From positions 1-64,000 of the forward strand of contig JAJDZE010000165.1 of the NCBI GenBank assembly GCA_022824805.1: a stretch of 64,000 nucleotides of DNA, given 5' to 3'. Positions 47,260-57,213 of this stretch are shown here, one piece after another (positions within the stretch are counted from its first letter, which is position 1; each line of letters begins with the position of its first letter). Origin of the DNA: Acidimicrobiia bacterium (GTDB taxonomy: Bacteria; Actinomycetota; Acidimicrobiia; Acidimicrobiales; Poriferisodalaceae). The position numbers and the translations under genes were made by a program. The notes below the pieces were generated by a model, which was not told where the DNA came from, did no database searches, and saw only the letters and a list, made by a program, of their open reading frames with translations.

Positions 47260-48669
47260 GTGCGGGGTGGACGGCTGTTCAGCATCGCAACCTGTGCTGC
47301 GGCCATCACTGCCGGGGCGCTGGCGGCGGGGTGTTCTGACATCGGGATCGGCGACGGCGACGGCCCTGCCGTCAGCGGCCTAGGCGACAAAGGCAGCACG
47401 GCGACCAGCGAGCCTGCGACCACCTTGCCGCTGACGCAGACTCCCGAGTACGTGGCGTCCAACACACCCTGCCCGGCCGGGCTTCCCGAACTCGGCGCCA
47501 TCCCGATCAGTGCTGTGCCCATCGACGACGGGACGCCGGGTCGCGCGGTGGCGCTCGCGCCATACATCGATCTGCCCGAAGCGACCGTGATGGTCTTCGA
47601 CAGCGACAGCGGGGATGTCCCCGACTCCAGCGTCAGCAGCCCAGGAGTCGGCAGATCGGGCGGCGGGTTCGTGGGCGATCGCCAGGGTCGCATCTGGCGA
47701 TTCGAGCCCAACCTCGCTGCGCAAGCCGGCCGCGACTTCGGTGCGGTCATCAGCGCGGAACCAGTTGCCGATTTCTCTTCGAACACGGCGGCCGAGCACG
47801 ACCAAGGCCTCGTGGGCATGACGCTGGGACCCGACGGGCGGCTGTGGATCAACCGCACCGACCGCCACGGGTCCAGCGTGCTCACCGTGCTCACGCCGAC
47901 TGCCGACCGCAGTGCTCTGCTGGGCACGTACGCCGATGTGCTGGAAGTGCCGCAGACCAACGCGCAGCACAACGGCGGCGACTTGCTGTTCGATGCGGAT
48001 GGGCTGCTCTACGTGTCGTTCGGTGACGGGGGCGGCCTCGGCGACCCGCGCCATCACGGCCAGAATCTCGCCACCCTCCTCGGAGCTGTGCTGCGGTTCG
48101 CCGTCGAGGGCGGCGGCAGCGCCGATCCCGGCGACTGGCGATTGATACCGGCGCCGGGCAACCCCGATCTCGGACCCGGCAGCGACCCGCACATCTGGGC
48201 CTACGGGGCGCGCAATCCGTTCCGCATGTCGCTCGACGGGGCGACCGGCACCTTGTGGGTCTCCGATGTCGGCCAGCAGTGCATGGAAGAGGTCACGGTG
48301 CTCGGCCTCGACGAGGGCGGCGCCAACTTGGGCTGGAATGCCTACGAAGGCAGCCGGCGCTTCGTGGGCGAAGAGCTCGCCAACCACCGGGTGCCGGATT
48401 TCGAGTACCGGCACGGTCGGGGCCTGTGTGCCGTCATCGGGGGCCACGTCTACCGGGGCAGCGAGCTGGAATGGCTGGCCGGCCGCTATGTCTTCGCGGA
48501 TCTGTGCGGGGGCGACATCTACGCGGCGGCGGTGGCGCCCGGCACGCAGCCCGACGAGGTCTGGCACCTCGGCGTGAGCACAGCGCGGCCGGTCGGGTTC
48601 GCAGTCGACGCAGAGGGCGAGCTCTACGTCATCGACATGGAAATCGGCGTGTGGCGCCTGACCGGGTGA
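47260..48669 (+). CDS. PQQ-dependent sugar dehydrogenase family (glucose/sorbosone dehydrogenase-like) lipoprotein
   Basis: Lipoprotein signal LFSIATCAAAITAGALAAGC; HNGGDLLFDADGLLYVSFGDGGG, IWAYGARNPFRMSLD, WVSDVGQQCMEEVTVL, NLGWNAYEGSRRF. Confidence 0.88.
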   Translation: MRGGRLFSIATCAAAITAGALAAGCSDIGIGDGDGPAVSGLGDKGSTATSEPATTLPLTQTPEYVASNTPCPAGLPELGAIPISAVPIDDGTPGRAVALAPYIDLPEATVMVFDSDSGDVPDSSVSSPGVGRSGGGFVGDRQGRIWRFEPNLAAQAGRDFGAVISAEPVADFSSNTAAEHDQGLVGMTLGPDGRLWINRTDRHGSSVLTVLTPTADRSALLGTYADVLEVPQTNAQHNGGDLLFDADGLLYVSFGDGGGLGDPRHHGQNLATLLGAVLRFAVEGGGSADPGDWRLIPAPGNPDLGPGSDPHIWAYGARNPFRMSLDGATGTLWVSDVGQQCMEEVTVLGLDEGGANLGWNAYEGSRRFVGEELANHRVPDFEYRHGRGLCAVIGGHVYRGSELEWLAGRYVFADLCGGDIYAAAVAPGTQPDEVWHLGVSTARPVGFAVDAEGELYVIDMEIGVWRLTG

Positions 48670-48688
48670 CGCACGCAGCACCTTCCGG

Positions 48689-50014
48689 GTGCGGGACGTA
48701 GCCGTGTTTCGACGCACGGTCTACGACCGTGAGATCCTGCTGCTCGCAGTGCCGGCGTTCGGCGCGCTGATCGCCGAGCCGCTGTATGTGCTCACCGACA
48801 GGGCGATCGTCGGGCGACTCGGCACGCCCGAACTCGCCGGTCTCGCCATCGCCTCGGCCATCCTGCTCAGTGCTCACGCAATTCTGATCTTCCTCGCCTA
48901 CGGCACGACCGGTCTCGTCGGCCGGCTGGTGGGGGCCGGATCGCTGCGTCGAGCAGCCGAACAGGGCATCGCCGGCATGTGGCTGTCGATCGGGTTGGGC
49001 GTGGTGTTCAGCTTGGGCATGTGGGCCGGCTCGAGCGCCCTCGTCGGCGTGTTCGACCCGACCCCTGACGTCGCTGATCACGCGCTCACGTACCTGAGGA
49101 TCAGCCTCATCGGCTTCACGGCGTTGCTGGCGGCCATGGCGGCCACGGGCTACCTGCGGGGCACCCAGGACACGGTCACCCCCCTCGTGATCGCCGTGGC
49201 TTCAGCGGCGGGGAATCTGGGTATCGAGCTCGTGCTGGTGTTCGAGCTCGACATGGGCATCGCCGGCGCGGCATGGTCGACGGTCATCGCCCAGTGGGGT
49301 GCCGCCGTGGCGTTCGCCATCGCCGTCCATCGCCACGTTCGGGCGGTTGGCGCGCGGCTGCGGCTGGTCGCTGCCGCGGCCTGGCGTTACGCCCGTGTCG
49401 GCGCCCAGATGTTCGTGCGCACGGCATCGCTGCGGGGCGCTTTCGTGCTGGCCGCAGTGTTCGCTGCCCGAATCGGCACCACCGAGGTGGCATCGCACGA
49501 GATCGGCGTGCAGATCTGGTCGTTCTTCTCGCTCGCCCTCGACGCAGTGGCGATTGCGGGCCAGGCCATGGTCGCAAAGGAACTCGGCGCCAGCCGACCC
49601 GACGTGGCTCGCGCGGCCAGCGTCCGCATGATCGGCATGAGCATCCAGCTCAGCGCAGTGTTCGGGCTGGCTCTCGTGCTGCTGCGCGGACCGCTGGCGT
49701 CAATCTTCAGCAACGACCCTGATGTCGTCGCGCTCAGCGGCTTCATCCTGCTGTTCGTGGCCGTCGCGCAGCCCATCAATGCCGCCGCCTTCGCCTTCGA
49801 CGGCATCTTCATCGGCGCCGGCGACTTGGGCTTTCTGGCACGGGCGATGGCCGGTGCAGCGGCGGGTTTCGCGATAGTCGGCGGCGCGGTGCGCATCTTC
49901 GATCTCGGCATCGGCTGGCTGTGGGTTGCGCTCACCCTGTTCATGTTCTTTCGCGCTGCGCCGCAGTGGATGCGCTTCCGCGGCGACGCCTGGCTCCGCA
50001 CCGGCGAGGACTGA
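48689..50014 (+). CDS. MATE family efflux transporter
   Basis: EILLLAVPAFGALIAEPLYVLTDRAIVGRLGTPELAGLAIA; DinF-like MATE with about 12 hydrophobic segments. Confidence 0.9.
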   Translation: MRDVAVFRRTVYDREILLLAVPAFGALIAEPLYVLTDRAIVGRLGTPELAGLAIASAILLSAHAILIFLAYGTTGLVGRLVGAGSLRRAAEQGIAGMWLSIGLGVVFSLGMWAGSSALVGVFDPTPDVADHALTYLRISLIGFTALLAAMAATGYLRGTQDTVTPLVIAVASAAGNLGIELVLVFELDMGIAGAAWSTVIAQWGAAVAFAIAVHRHVRAVGARLRLVAAAAWRYARVGAQMFVRTASLRGAFVLAAVFAARIGTTEVASHEIGVQIWSFFSLALDAVAIAGQAMVAKELGASRPDVARAASVRMIGMSIQLSAVFGLALVLLRGPLASIFSNDPDVVALSGFILLFVAVAQPINAAAFAFDGIFIGAGDLGFLARAMAGAAAGFAIVGGAVRIFDLGIGWLWVALTLFMFFRAAPQWMRFRGDAWLRTGED

Positions 50015-50022
50015 GCGCCGCG

Positions 50023-51243
50023 CTACTTCCAGAGACACACTGTGAATCGGTGCTCTTCGTCGATCAGATCCGGCTCGGAGCCGTTGTGCGATGCCATGAC
50101 GGGCATGACCTTGTTACGTATCCCCATGCCGCGGGCATCGACGTAGCGGTAGTCGCGCATGAAGTTCACGAGTACTTGATTGCGCGCGTAGCGTGCGCCC
50201 GCCCGCATGCCGCTGACAGTCACTGTGTTCGGAAGCCGGCCAGGGCTCTGGACTTCGAGACGGTCAGAAAAAATGCTCAACATAGTGTCCGTGCCCAAGA
50301 TGCTGTAGTCGCGGTGAACCACGGAATTCACGAGAATCTCACGAAGTGCTGACTCCGGGTAGTCCCACCGCTGGACACTCTGGGCACCCTGCAGTGCTGC
50401 CGAGACCTCAGTGTTTCGTCGTACAAAGTCCCATGCGCGGTCGACGACGCCGGTCTCAACAAGTGTTCCGTCATCGCTCCGCAGAGGAACTAGCGCACCT
50501 GAGATCTTCTCGTCTGCTCGAACCGCGTAGTCAGGTGCGGGCCCGCTGTAGCACACTGCCCGAATTCCGGAATGAGGAAGAAACCGGCCGACACGTAGCC
50601 CGAAAAGCAGCATGCCGTCGACAGTCGCGAGGATCTGCCCGTGTGACTCAGTGGCCAACTCAAGGTTGCAAAGCAATTGTGCCCACGGCTCTGAGCCGGG
50701 TACCGGATAGTCACTATCGGACAGAACACGAACGAAGTAGTCCCGCAGCCGTCGAGTGTCGAGATCTTCGAGCGAGGTTCCTGGTACCGGCTTCAGGCCG
50801 TACCGCAAACCACCGGACTGCTGGTACAAGCGCTGTTCTTCTTCTCGCGTCGCGTCGCGCGTTGTCGTTCCGACACGAACCTTGGTAACCCAATGGGAGC
50901 CTTGTTTGGCCTTGTATGGCTTGTCGGGCGCATTGGCTGGCACGGTCATGATGCCCACGGCGACGCCGCTCTGGGACTCCACAACTTCCCAGGCCGGAAT
51001 GATCGAGGGTTGAAGATGATCGCGTGCCACCTGCATGACCCACTCTTCTGCCTTGTCGGTCGCGCGAGACAGTCCTGAGATTGAACTGTCGTCCTCTATC
51101 CCCAGAAGAACATAGCCACCATCGAGATTCAGGAGTCCCGCGAGCCTTGAGGCCATTCGCTCAGGCGGGATGTCGTCGCGCTTGAACTCGACACGTGAGT
51201 TCTCACCGCCCGCAACCAGCTGTAGCAAGTCAGTCCGGTTCAT
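50023..51243 (-). CDS. AlbA_2/Schlafen-type domain protein with RecG-like C-terminal ATPase (HATPase_c_4-like)
   Basis: SRVEFKRDDIPPERMASRLAGLLNLDGGYVLLGIEDDSSISG (AlbA_2) and ALREILVNSVVHRDYSILGTDTMLSIFSDRLEVQSPGRLPNTVT. Starts 9 nt after the upstream TrlF-like stop (or GTG 51252). Confidence 0.85.
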   Translation of the reverse strand: MNRTDLLQLVAGGENSRVEFKRDDIPPERMASRLAGLLNLDGGYVLLGIEDDSSISGLSRATDKAEEWVMQVARDHLQPSIIPAWEVVESQSGVAVGIMTVPANAPDKPYKAKQGSHWVTKVRVGTTTRDATREEEQRLYQQSGGLRYGLKPVPGTSLEDLDTRRLRDYFVRVLSDSDYPVPGSEPWAQLLCNLELATESHGQILATVDGMLLFGLRVGRFLPHSGIRAVCYSGPAPDYAVRADEKISGALVPLRSDDGTLVETGVVDRAWDFVRRNTEVSAALQGAQSVQRWDYPESALREILVNSVVHRDYSILGTDTMLSIFSDRLEVQSPGRLPNTVTVSGMRAGARYARNQVLVNFMRDYRYVDARGMGIRNKVMPVMASHNGSEPDLIDEEHRFTVCLWK

Positions 51244-51252
51244 GATCCACAC

Positions 51253-53970
51253 TCAAAAGCCGTACTTGCGACGACGGCGCTCGAAGGCGTCCTTGCCTCC
51301 CTCAAGGACCTCCTCAACCAGCGCCCGAACCGGCAGAGAGTCAATGGATCCCATGTGATCGGGGTCGATGAAGGCGTGACCAACATCTTCCGCCTCATCG
51401 GCCTCTCCAGTTGCATCGAGGCCCAGAATGAGTTCTGCGTCGCCGAGCACTGGGATATTCGCATTGTGAGTGGAGAAGACGAATTGGCGCCGTCGCTTGC
51501 TCTCTCGCATTTTTTCGACGATCACCTCGCTGATGAAGCGGTTGTCGAGGTCATCCTCGGGCTGATCGATAATCAGCGGGGCATCGGAATCCAGCAGCAA
51601 CAACAGCAGGACTGCAGTGGCCTTTTGACCTTTCGACAGCTGATCAAGCGATTGCCAGACATCGTCTCGCTGATCACCGGACGTGTTCAGAAAGAGATCC
51701 GTCGTCGGCGGTAACTCGAGTTCCTCAATTTTCATGAGGGTGCTCTCGCCAGCGCCGGCCAAGTTCTCGGCTTGCGTCTTCGTTAGGCCATAGCGCTTGA
51801 CCAATTCTGCAGCGCCATTTCGGCAGCGCAAAACGAAGTCAGGCAACGACAACTGATCCATTGACTCAAGCTGCCTGATCGCCTCCGTCAATCGGCCACC
51901 GACCTCATCCCTGAGCAGATCCGCCAGAGGACCTCGGTCACCCGCCGCCCTGACCTCTACTTTGACGTAGCCGCGCAGCTTCTTGTTCACGCGCTTTGCC
52001 GCACGGGACAACTCACGGAACTGGCTGGCCTTAACGCCTTCCCACTCGTCGAGCAGGTTGCGCCGACGTTGACGCGCTTCAGTATGCAACTTCGATAGGG
52101 CAGCCTGCCGATCCTCGAGTGGTCGCAGGCCTTCGATGTTGCCCCGCAGCCGGATGAACTCTTCGCCGTCGATCGCGGACTTTTGCAGGTCGCGCAATAT
52201 CGCCTGATACTCCGCATCTATCACGGACTTGTGCTCCAACCAACTCGACGAGATCGCCGCGATGCGGCTGTCCGCTGTAGTCAGGGCACTCTCGATGCAG
52301 CGGGTCGCATCTTCGAGAGCATCGCTCAGCTCCTGCAACACCTCGTTGGCGCCATCGAGAATCGAACCACCGGGCAGATCAGCCAACGCTTTCTTAGAGA
52401 GGAAGGCACGGTCCAACGGAAGTTCTTGACGTAGTGTCTCCACTGAATCGCGCAGTGGTTGCAGACGCTCTGGTATTGACTCAACTATCTGTGACTCTCG
52501 AACCAGCAGACTCTGGTCGCGAAGGCGTTCTTCGAGACCAGCCTCTTGAAAGCGCTCCAGCGTCTCTTGGAGCTGAGGTAGTGCCGCTAGGCGTTCTTGG
52601 ATCTCTTCGATGTCGGCCTGCGTGTCGAGCAGGGACTTACGGGAGGACTGAAGCTCGCGCAGAATGTCCGTCTTGTGTGCGTCCGCATCAGCATCGGTGC
52701 GCACGAAGCGGTGAAGAAGACGCGTCAGCTTGGGACGGCTCCGGGTGAGCTCGGATATCTCGTGCTGCCCATAGACCTCAGCACGAGGCAAAACGTCTAC
52801 GGGGAGAAGGTTCGAAACCTCCCCGAGCTCATTCCGAACAACGGCGGGATTGGGCACTGTTCGTTCAATGCGGTAGCTGCGCTCGGCAGGGTGCAACGAA
52901 CGCACCACGAGAGTGACCTTGGTACCACTCCGGAGAACCTGGCGCACAATGTCGCGATGCGCATTGCGCGCCTCATCACCCACCGGCTCCAGATCCAGCA
53001 CGTAGCGGATGCTCTCGATCACTGTGGACTTGCCGGTGCCCCGTCCCCCGATGAGGACATTGAGATTCGGGTTGAAGTGAATGGCACCGCCATCCAGGAA
53101 CCCTCCCCCCTCCCAAGTGATGGCCACCAACTCCGAATGCTCTTCTGGTTGCTCATCCGTGTTAAGGCGAATCCGCGAGTCAGGGTCGAGAAAAGCCTGG
53201 CGAAGACCCTCCACCCCTGGCCGACCGGAGAACTTGATCAGAGTCGTAGTGCCCGGGTCGTTCAGGTCCTCGATGCGGGCGACACCCTTCGCGTTGACTA
53301 CGGCGATCGCTTGTTGCTTGCCTGCCATGTAGGCCCGTTGGTATTCCGGCACATGGTTTCGAACGATCGCGCGTGGCCCTTCTTGGAGTTCATCAATGGA
53401 TGATGGAATCTGTATCGCAAGCAGATGCTCGTTTCTCCACGCCAATGCTCGGGCGTTCTTTTGGAGCGCCTGAAAGAGACCCTTCGAGCCGATGGCATGC
53501 GCCGCCACAGCGATTCCACCTTGGCTCGGCACTGTGGCCAGGATTGCTGCAAAGTCCTTGCTGCACGGCTCGCTCGAAGGCTCCGTTTCGCGTATGCCGA
53601 ACTCGCCCAAGAAGCGTTCAAGTTGGGCAGCGTCCGTGTCTGCGTCATAGATGCAAAGGACGTGGATGCCGTCTGTCGACTCGATCTCGAATCCGGGGAG
53701 CACTGTCAGGCCGGATCCAACGGCAGCTGCTTGGAATGTTGCTACATCTCGGACACTGTTGTGATCTGTAATTGCGATCACGTCAATCTCAAGCTCGATT
53801 GCGCTGGCGATGAGCTTCGACGCATAGCTCGCTGAGTCGCCGTCGCTAGGTGCGCTGCGGTAGCTCGCGCCGTAGTGGTGCGGGTTTACCTGCAGCGCGC
53901 ATCGGATGAACTGAGCGCCGCTCGGCAGCTCGCTCGCAGCGGCAATTTCGTCGGTAGCGATGTCAACCAT
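51253..53970 (-). CDS. PHP-domain + SMC/AAA-like ATPase (TrlF family-like)
   Basis: N-terminal PHP motifs (VIAITDHNSVRD, LPGFEIESTDGIHVLCIYD), Walker A VLIGGRGTGKSTVIESIRY, long coiled-coil, Walker B LIIDQPEDDLDNRFISEVIVEKMRESKRRRQFVFSTHNANIPVLGDAELIL. Confidence 0.85.
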   Translation of the reverse strand: MVDIATDEIAAASELPSGAQFIRCALQVNPHHYGASYRSAPSDGDSASYASKLIASAIELEIDVIAITDHNSVRDVATFQAAAVGSGLTVLPGFEIESTDGIHVLCIYDADTDAAQLERFLGEFGIRETEPSSEPCSKDFAAILATVPSQGGIAVAAHAIGSKGLFQALQKNARALAWRNEHLLAIQIPSSIDELQEGPRAIVRNHVPEYQRAYMAGKQQAIAVVNAKGVARIEDLNDPGTTTLIKFSGRPGVEGLRQAFLDPDSRIRLNTDEQPEEHSELVAITWEGGGFLDGGAIHFNPNLNVLIGGRGTGKSTVIESIRYVLDLEPVGDEARNAHRDIVRQVLRSGTKVTLVVRSLHPAERSYRIERTVPNPAVVRNELGEVSNLLPVDVLPRAEVYGQHEISELTRSRPKLTRLLHRFVRTDADADAHKTDILRELQSSRKSLLDTQADIEEIQERLAALPQLQETLERFQEAGLEERLRDQSLLVRESQIVESIPERLQPLRDSVETLRQELPLDRAFLSKKALADLPGGSILDGANEVLQELSDALEDATRCIESALTTADSRIAAISSSWLEHKSVIDAEYQAILRDLQKSAIDGEEFIRLRGNIEGLRPLEDRQAALSKLHTEARQRRRNLLDEWEGVKASQFRELSRAAKRVNKKLRGYVKVEVRAAGDRGPLADLLRDEVGGRLTEAIRQLESMDQLSLPDFVLRCRNGAAELVKRYGLTKTQAENLAGAGESTLMKIEELELPPTTDLFLNTSGDQRDDVWQSLDQLSKGQKATAVLLLLLLDSDAPLIIDQPEDDLDNRFISEVIVEKMRESKRRRQFVFSTHNANIPVLGDAELILGLDATGEADEAEDVGHAFIDPDHMGSIDSLPVRALVEEVLEGGKDAFERRRRKYGF

Positions 53971-54069
53971 TTGTGTCCTCAGGTCACCGAGACTCCGCTG
54001 GCGAAGACTGCGCGCGAGGATACGACCGCCGTGGACAACTCGACGGCCCACCGCTCGCGCACGAACCAA

Positions 54070-54270
54070 GCATGGCACCGCTGCGCGAGCATCTGTGTGC
54101 CAGCTTGGCCGCGGGCGGCATCCACCACCGCTCCCATGGAGAGGCCAGCGGCACTGGGTACGCCGGAGCAGAGTGTCGTCCGGGAATCGGGGTTGTCAGC
54201 GACCGAGCGATCGGCCGGTGCCTCAAGTTCACAGCTGCCTATGGCCTCGTAGCCCATCTCGGCCAAGGAG
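54070..54270 (-). pseudogene. decayed copy of the gatB 3' end
   Basis: Minus-strand frame LAEMGYEAIGSCELEAPADRSVADNPDSRTTLCSGVPSAAGLSMGAVVDAARGQAG--TQMLAQR aligns with the GatB C-terminus AAELGFEAMADDELEALVDQAIADNPEAWAKFCAGEAKVAGVFVGAVMKATRGQADGQAVTQILVQR. Shared DNA blocks GCTTGGCCGCGGG, TCGGGGTTGTC, ATGGCCTCG. Confidence 0.8.
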
Positions 54271-54394
54271 GCGGTGTTCCTCGGCAGCCTGCGACTACGC
54301 CCGCATCGAGGTCGCCCATTCGTGAACGCTAGCTGTCTGCACCTATCTGGGCTAGACACAGGCCAGCCTGCAGGGCGCGGAAGGAGGAGGACAC

Positions 54395-56005
54395 TTGCAC
54401 ATCGGTCAAGCTGCCATGACTGCTGCTCTCGAAGACCTGCGGGAACTCGGGTGGAGCACAAAATTCGTCTCGCTGTACGAGTCGTTCCTCGTGGCGAAGT
54501 GGTTCGAGCGCCACGGCCGGTACTCGGGCCAGCCGACAATCGACGATGCCAACCGAGCCGTGACGGAACTGTTCGTCTTCGATCCCGACCATGAGAACGG
54601 GCGGCTGAGCGCCTTCCGGTACGACTGGAAGGTCACGGCTGCATCCGGACGCAAGACTGTCTGGAACAACACCACTCGCGCCCCGAAAGTTGCCACCTCG
54701 ATATTTCGTGGCGACGACATCCGCATGGGCCTCCGCCCAGAAGCGGCGGCTGTCGTACAACAGCACCTCGACGGCTTGGACTTGCCGAGCATTCAGGCGC
54801 TGGCCTGTCTCGTTCTCAGAGATCAGGATTTTCCTCCGAACGCGCGGTGGGACGATGCAGTGGGCCGTCTTCATGCCGCTCTCGACATCACGGAGGCGGA
54901 ACTCGCACGGATCACGGCGCCACGCACGCTGGGTCCCGCCTTGCTGACGGATCCAGAGTGGTCGATGACGGGACTGCCCGAGCACTTGGCCCCGCCTGCG
55001 CTTGTAGCAGCTGCGCCACCATCAAAGGGAGGTGCGGTCGGAAGCGACGTGATCGTCAGTTCCCGGACAGAACGGATGCTTCGAAGGGCTGTGACGAACT
55101 TCACGTCGATCTTGCTGGTCGGCCCACCTGGGACAGGCAAGGGTCAACTGGTGCGGTGGATCGCCGAGGAGGTCCGCGACAACCCGGTGAACTTCGGGTT
55201 TCCCGAAGGGACCGATCCCAATCCGATGTGGAGGACGCCTGATGAGAGCTGGTCGGCGTTTGAGGTGATCGGGGGTCTCGCACCGAGAGAGGGCGAGCTG
55301 GCATGGTCGAACGGGATCCTCCTGAACAGCCTGGCGGAGCAGCGCTGGATTGTCCTCGACGAGACGAACCGTGCCGATATGGACAAGATCATGGGGCCAT
55401 CGCTCACGTGGCTCGCAGGGCAGGACGTGGAGGTCGGTCGGACGGCAGCGCACGATGGGCATCCAGTCATGCTCGGCTGGAGTCACGAAGCCGCAAGTGC
55501 TGCGACGGACCCATCCGGCGTCGGGCAGCCAACCACTTTCGTCGCTGGCACCAATTGGCGGCTGCTCGGCACCTACAACCCTCAGGACGCGCAGCGCGTC
55601 TTCCGTTTCGGTCAGGCGCTGTCGCGTCGGTTCACCACAGTGCCGGTTCCAGCCCTGAGCCCAGGCGAGTTCGAGTCGCTGCTCAACTCCCGGTGCCCGG
55701 CGATGGACGACGACGCCAAGGCGTCGATCGTCGGCCTGTACTCGGCCCACTACGCCAGCGTTGAGACGGTCTTGGGTCCTGCCGTGTTTCTTCGGGCGGG
55801 GGCATACCTCGATCATGCCGAACAGCCAGAGAGCACAGAAGAACTCGTCGCTGAGGCCTACGTACTGTCACTCGGGAAATACCTCAGCTCGTTCGATGAC
55901 CATGTCTTCGAGAGCCTCGGCCGCCGCGTCGTGGAGGACGAGGACGCAGCGCTCAGCGAAACGCAATGGACTTGGGTGGCCCAGCAGAGGGAGATTCTGG
56001 GTTGA
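54395..56005 (+). CDS. AAA ATPase, McrB-like (LlaJI.R1-type) restriction component
   Basis: ILLVGPPGTGKGQLVRWIAEEV (Walker A), WIVLDETNRADMDKIMGPSLTWLAG (McrB-type DE.NRA), NPQDAQRVFRFGQALSRRFTTVPV. TTG start or ATG 54416. Confidence 0.82.
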   Translation: MHIGQAAMTAALEDLRELGWSTKFVSLYESFLVAKWFERHGRYSGQPTIDDANRAVTELFVFDPDHENGRLSAFRYDWKVTAASGRKTVWNNTTRAPKVATSIFRGDDIRMGLRPEAAAVVQQHLDGLDLPSIQALACLVLRDQDFPPNARWDDAVGRLHAALDITEAELARITAPRTLGPALLTDPEWSMTGLPEHLAPPALVAAAPPSKGGAVGSDVIVSSRTERMLRRAVTNFTSILLVGPPGTGKGQLVRWIAEEVRDNPVNFGFPEGTDPNPMWRTPDESWSAFEVIGGLAPREGELAWSNGILLNSLAEQRWIVLDETNRADMDKIMGPSLTWLAGQDVEVGRTAAHDGHPVMLGWSHEAASAATDPSGVGQPTTFVAGTNWRLLGTYNPQDAQRVFRFGQALSRRFTTVPVPALSPGEFESLLNSRCPAMDDDAKASIVGLYSAHYASVETVLGPAVFLRAGAYLDHAEQPESTEELVAEAYVLSLGKYLSSFDDHVFESLGRRVVEDEDAALSETQWTWVAQQREILG

Positions 56006-57213
56006 GCGCGCCGGTCCTTCCACGCTCGGGACTCGATGAGTTGCTGCAGGGTTGGATCGGCGATGGAGAACTGCTTCGCGCCGTCGCGGCGAGCCGAACC
56101 GATGATCACCGTTGGAGCGAACGCGATATTCGTCAGCGCGGCTACCGCAACGCATTGGCCCGAGTCGCCGAAGATCTACGCCGATTGCCGCGGAGCGAAC
56201 GCGACTGGGCAAGCGCTCTGCTCGCAGCGTCACGTTCGGCCGCAGGAATCTCCAAGTCGCCGTCGTCAGGCACCAGGTGGTCCGAAACGGTTCGTCGCCA
56301 CGGCTGGCCCCCTACGGCTTACGCCACGCGACACCGGAACCGCACGACCGACGAGACGGCGCTGACGGTGCTGGCGTGGCTAGCGCGGAAGTTGGACGAA
56401 TACAGACGCGCCTGCCAAAGCAGCCCCGCCCTGCTCAAGCGAATCGGACCACCGATCTGCGTGATGCATCGAGCGGTGGCGCGTTTGGAGGATCCGAATC
56501 CGGTGAAGCCGGACAGAACCGACCTGCGGTCACTGCGCTCCTCGGGACAACCGTGGTCAGTGGTGTCGCGGATCGCCGAACTCGTCACCCGTGTCGACGA
56601 CGACCCTGCATTCGTCGCCTTCGAACTCCTCTATCCCCAGCCAGACTTGGCACCCCGTCTCTTCCACCTCAACGCCTTCGGCGTTGTACTACGGACGCTC
56701 CGCCGGGCTGGGTTCCGGTGTACGTGGCAGTCTCCGATCGGAGGTACGCGCGGCGGGCCGAGACTCCAGTGCGCCGATTCCCACGGCCTCGTCTTGGACC
56801 TCTGGTATGAGGCTGCGGCGTCGCGAAGGCACTACGCGCTTAACGAAGGTGCCTACGCACGCTCCACCCGCAGCATCAACGGCGCAGGCGGTCCGATCGG
56901 CGCCGATATTGCACTGGTATCTGCAGCCCGCAACGCCGCGCTGCTCCTCGAGTGCAAGTGGTCACCTGACCCTTCGTACGTCGCGCGTGACGGATTTCAT
57001 CAGGCGGCGGGCTACGCGCTGGACGCTCGCGACGGTCTCGCCGAGAGAGTGTGGTCATTCGTGGTCGGTCCCGCCGAGATCATCCTCGAGCCGAATCTGG
57101 CAACTGGGCTAGAGAGCGGCAACTCAATCGTCTTGGGATCAGTCTCTTGCGATCACCTGCCGGCCTTGGTCAGCGCATTCGGCTCACTCGATCCGCGGGC
57201 CTTGTCGCCGTGA
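56002..57213 (+). CDS. PD-(D/E)xK-type nuclease, McrC-like partner of the McrB-like ATPase
   Basis: GADIALVSAARNAALLLECKWSPDPSYVARDGFHQAAGYALD (D...ExK core). TTG start at 56002 overlaps the upstream stop (TTGA). Confidence 0.7.
   Translation: MSAPVLPRSGLDELLQGWIGDGELLRAVAASRTDDHRWSERDIRQRGYRNALARVAEDLRRLPRSERDWASALLAASRSAAGISKSPSSGTRWSETVRRHGWPPTAYATRHRNRTTDETALTVLAWLARKLDEYRRACQSSPALLKRIGPPICVMHRAVARLEDPNPVKPDRTDLRSLRSSGQPWSVVSRIAELVTRVDDDPAFVAFELLYPQPDLAPRLFHLNAFGVVLRTLRRAGFRCTWQSPIGGTRGGPRLQCADSHGLVLDLWYEAAASRRHYALNEGAYARSTRSINGAGGPIGADIALVSAARNAALLLECKWSPDPSYVARDGFHQAAGYALDARDGLAERVWSFVVGPAEIILEPNLATGLESGNSIVLGSVSCDHLPALVSAFGSLDPRALSP

Noticed and set aside
53979-54539. 186-aa minus-strand ORF as an intact gene
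   Set aside because: Only the central ~65 codons match the GatB C-terminus; upstream and downstream parts show no family signal, so it is treated as a gatB remnant.
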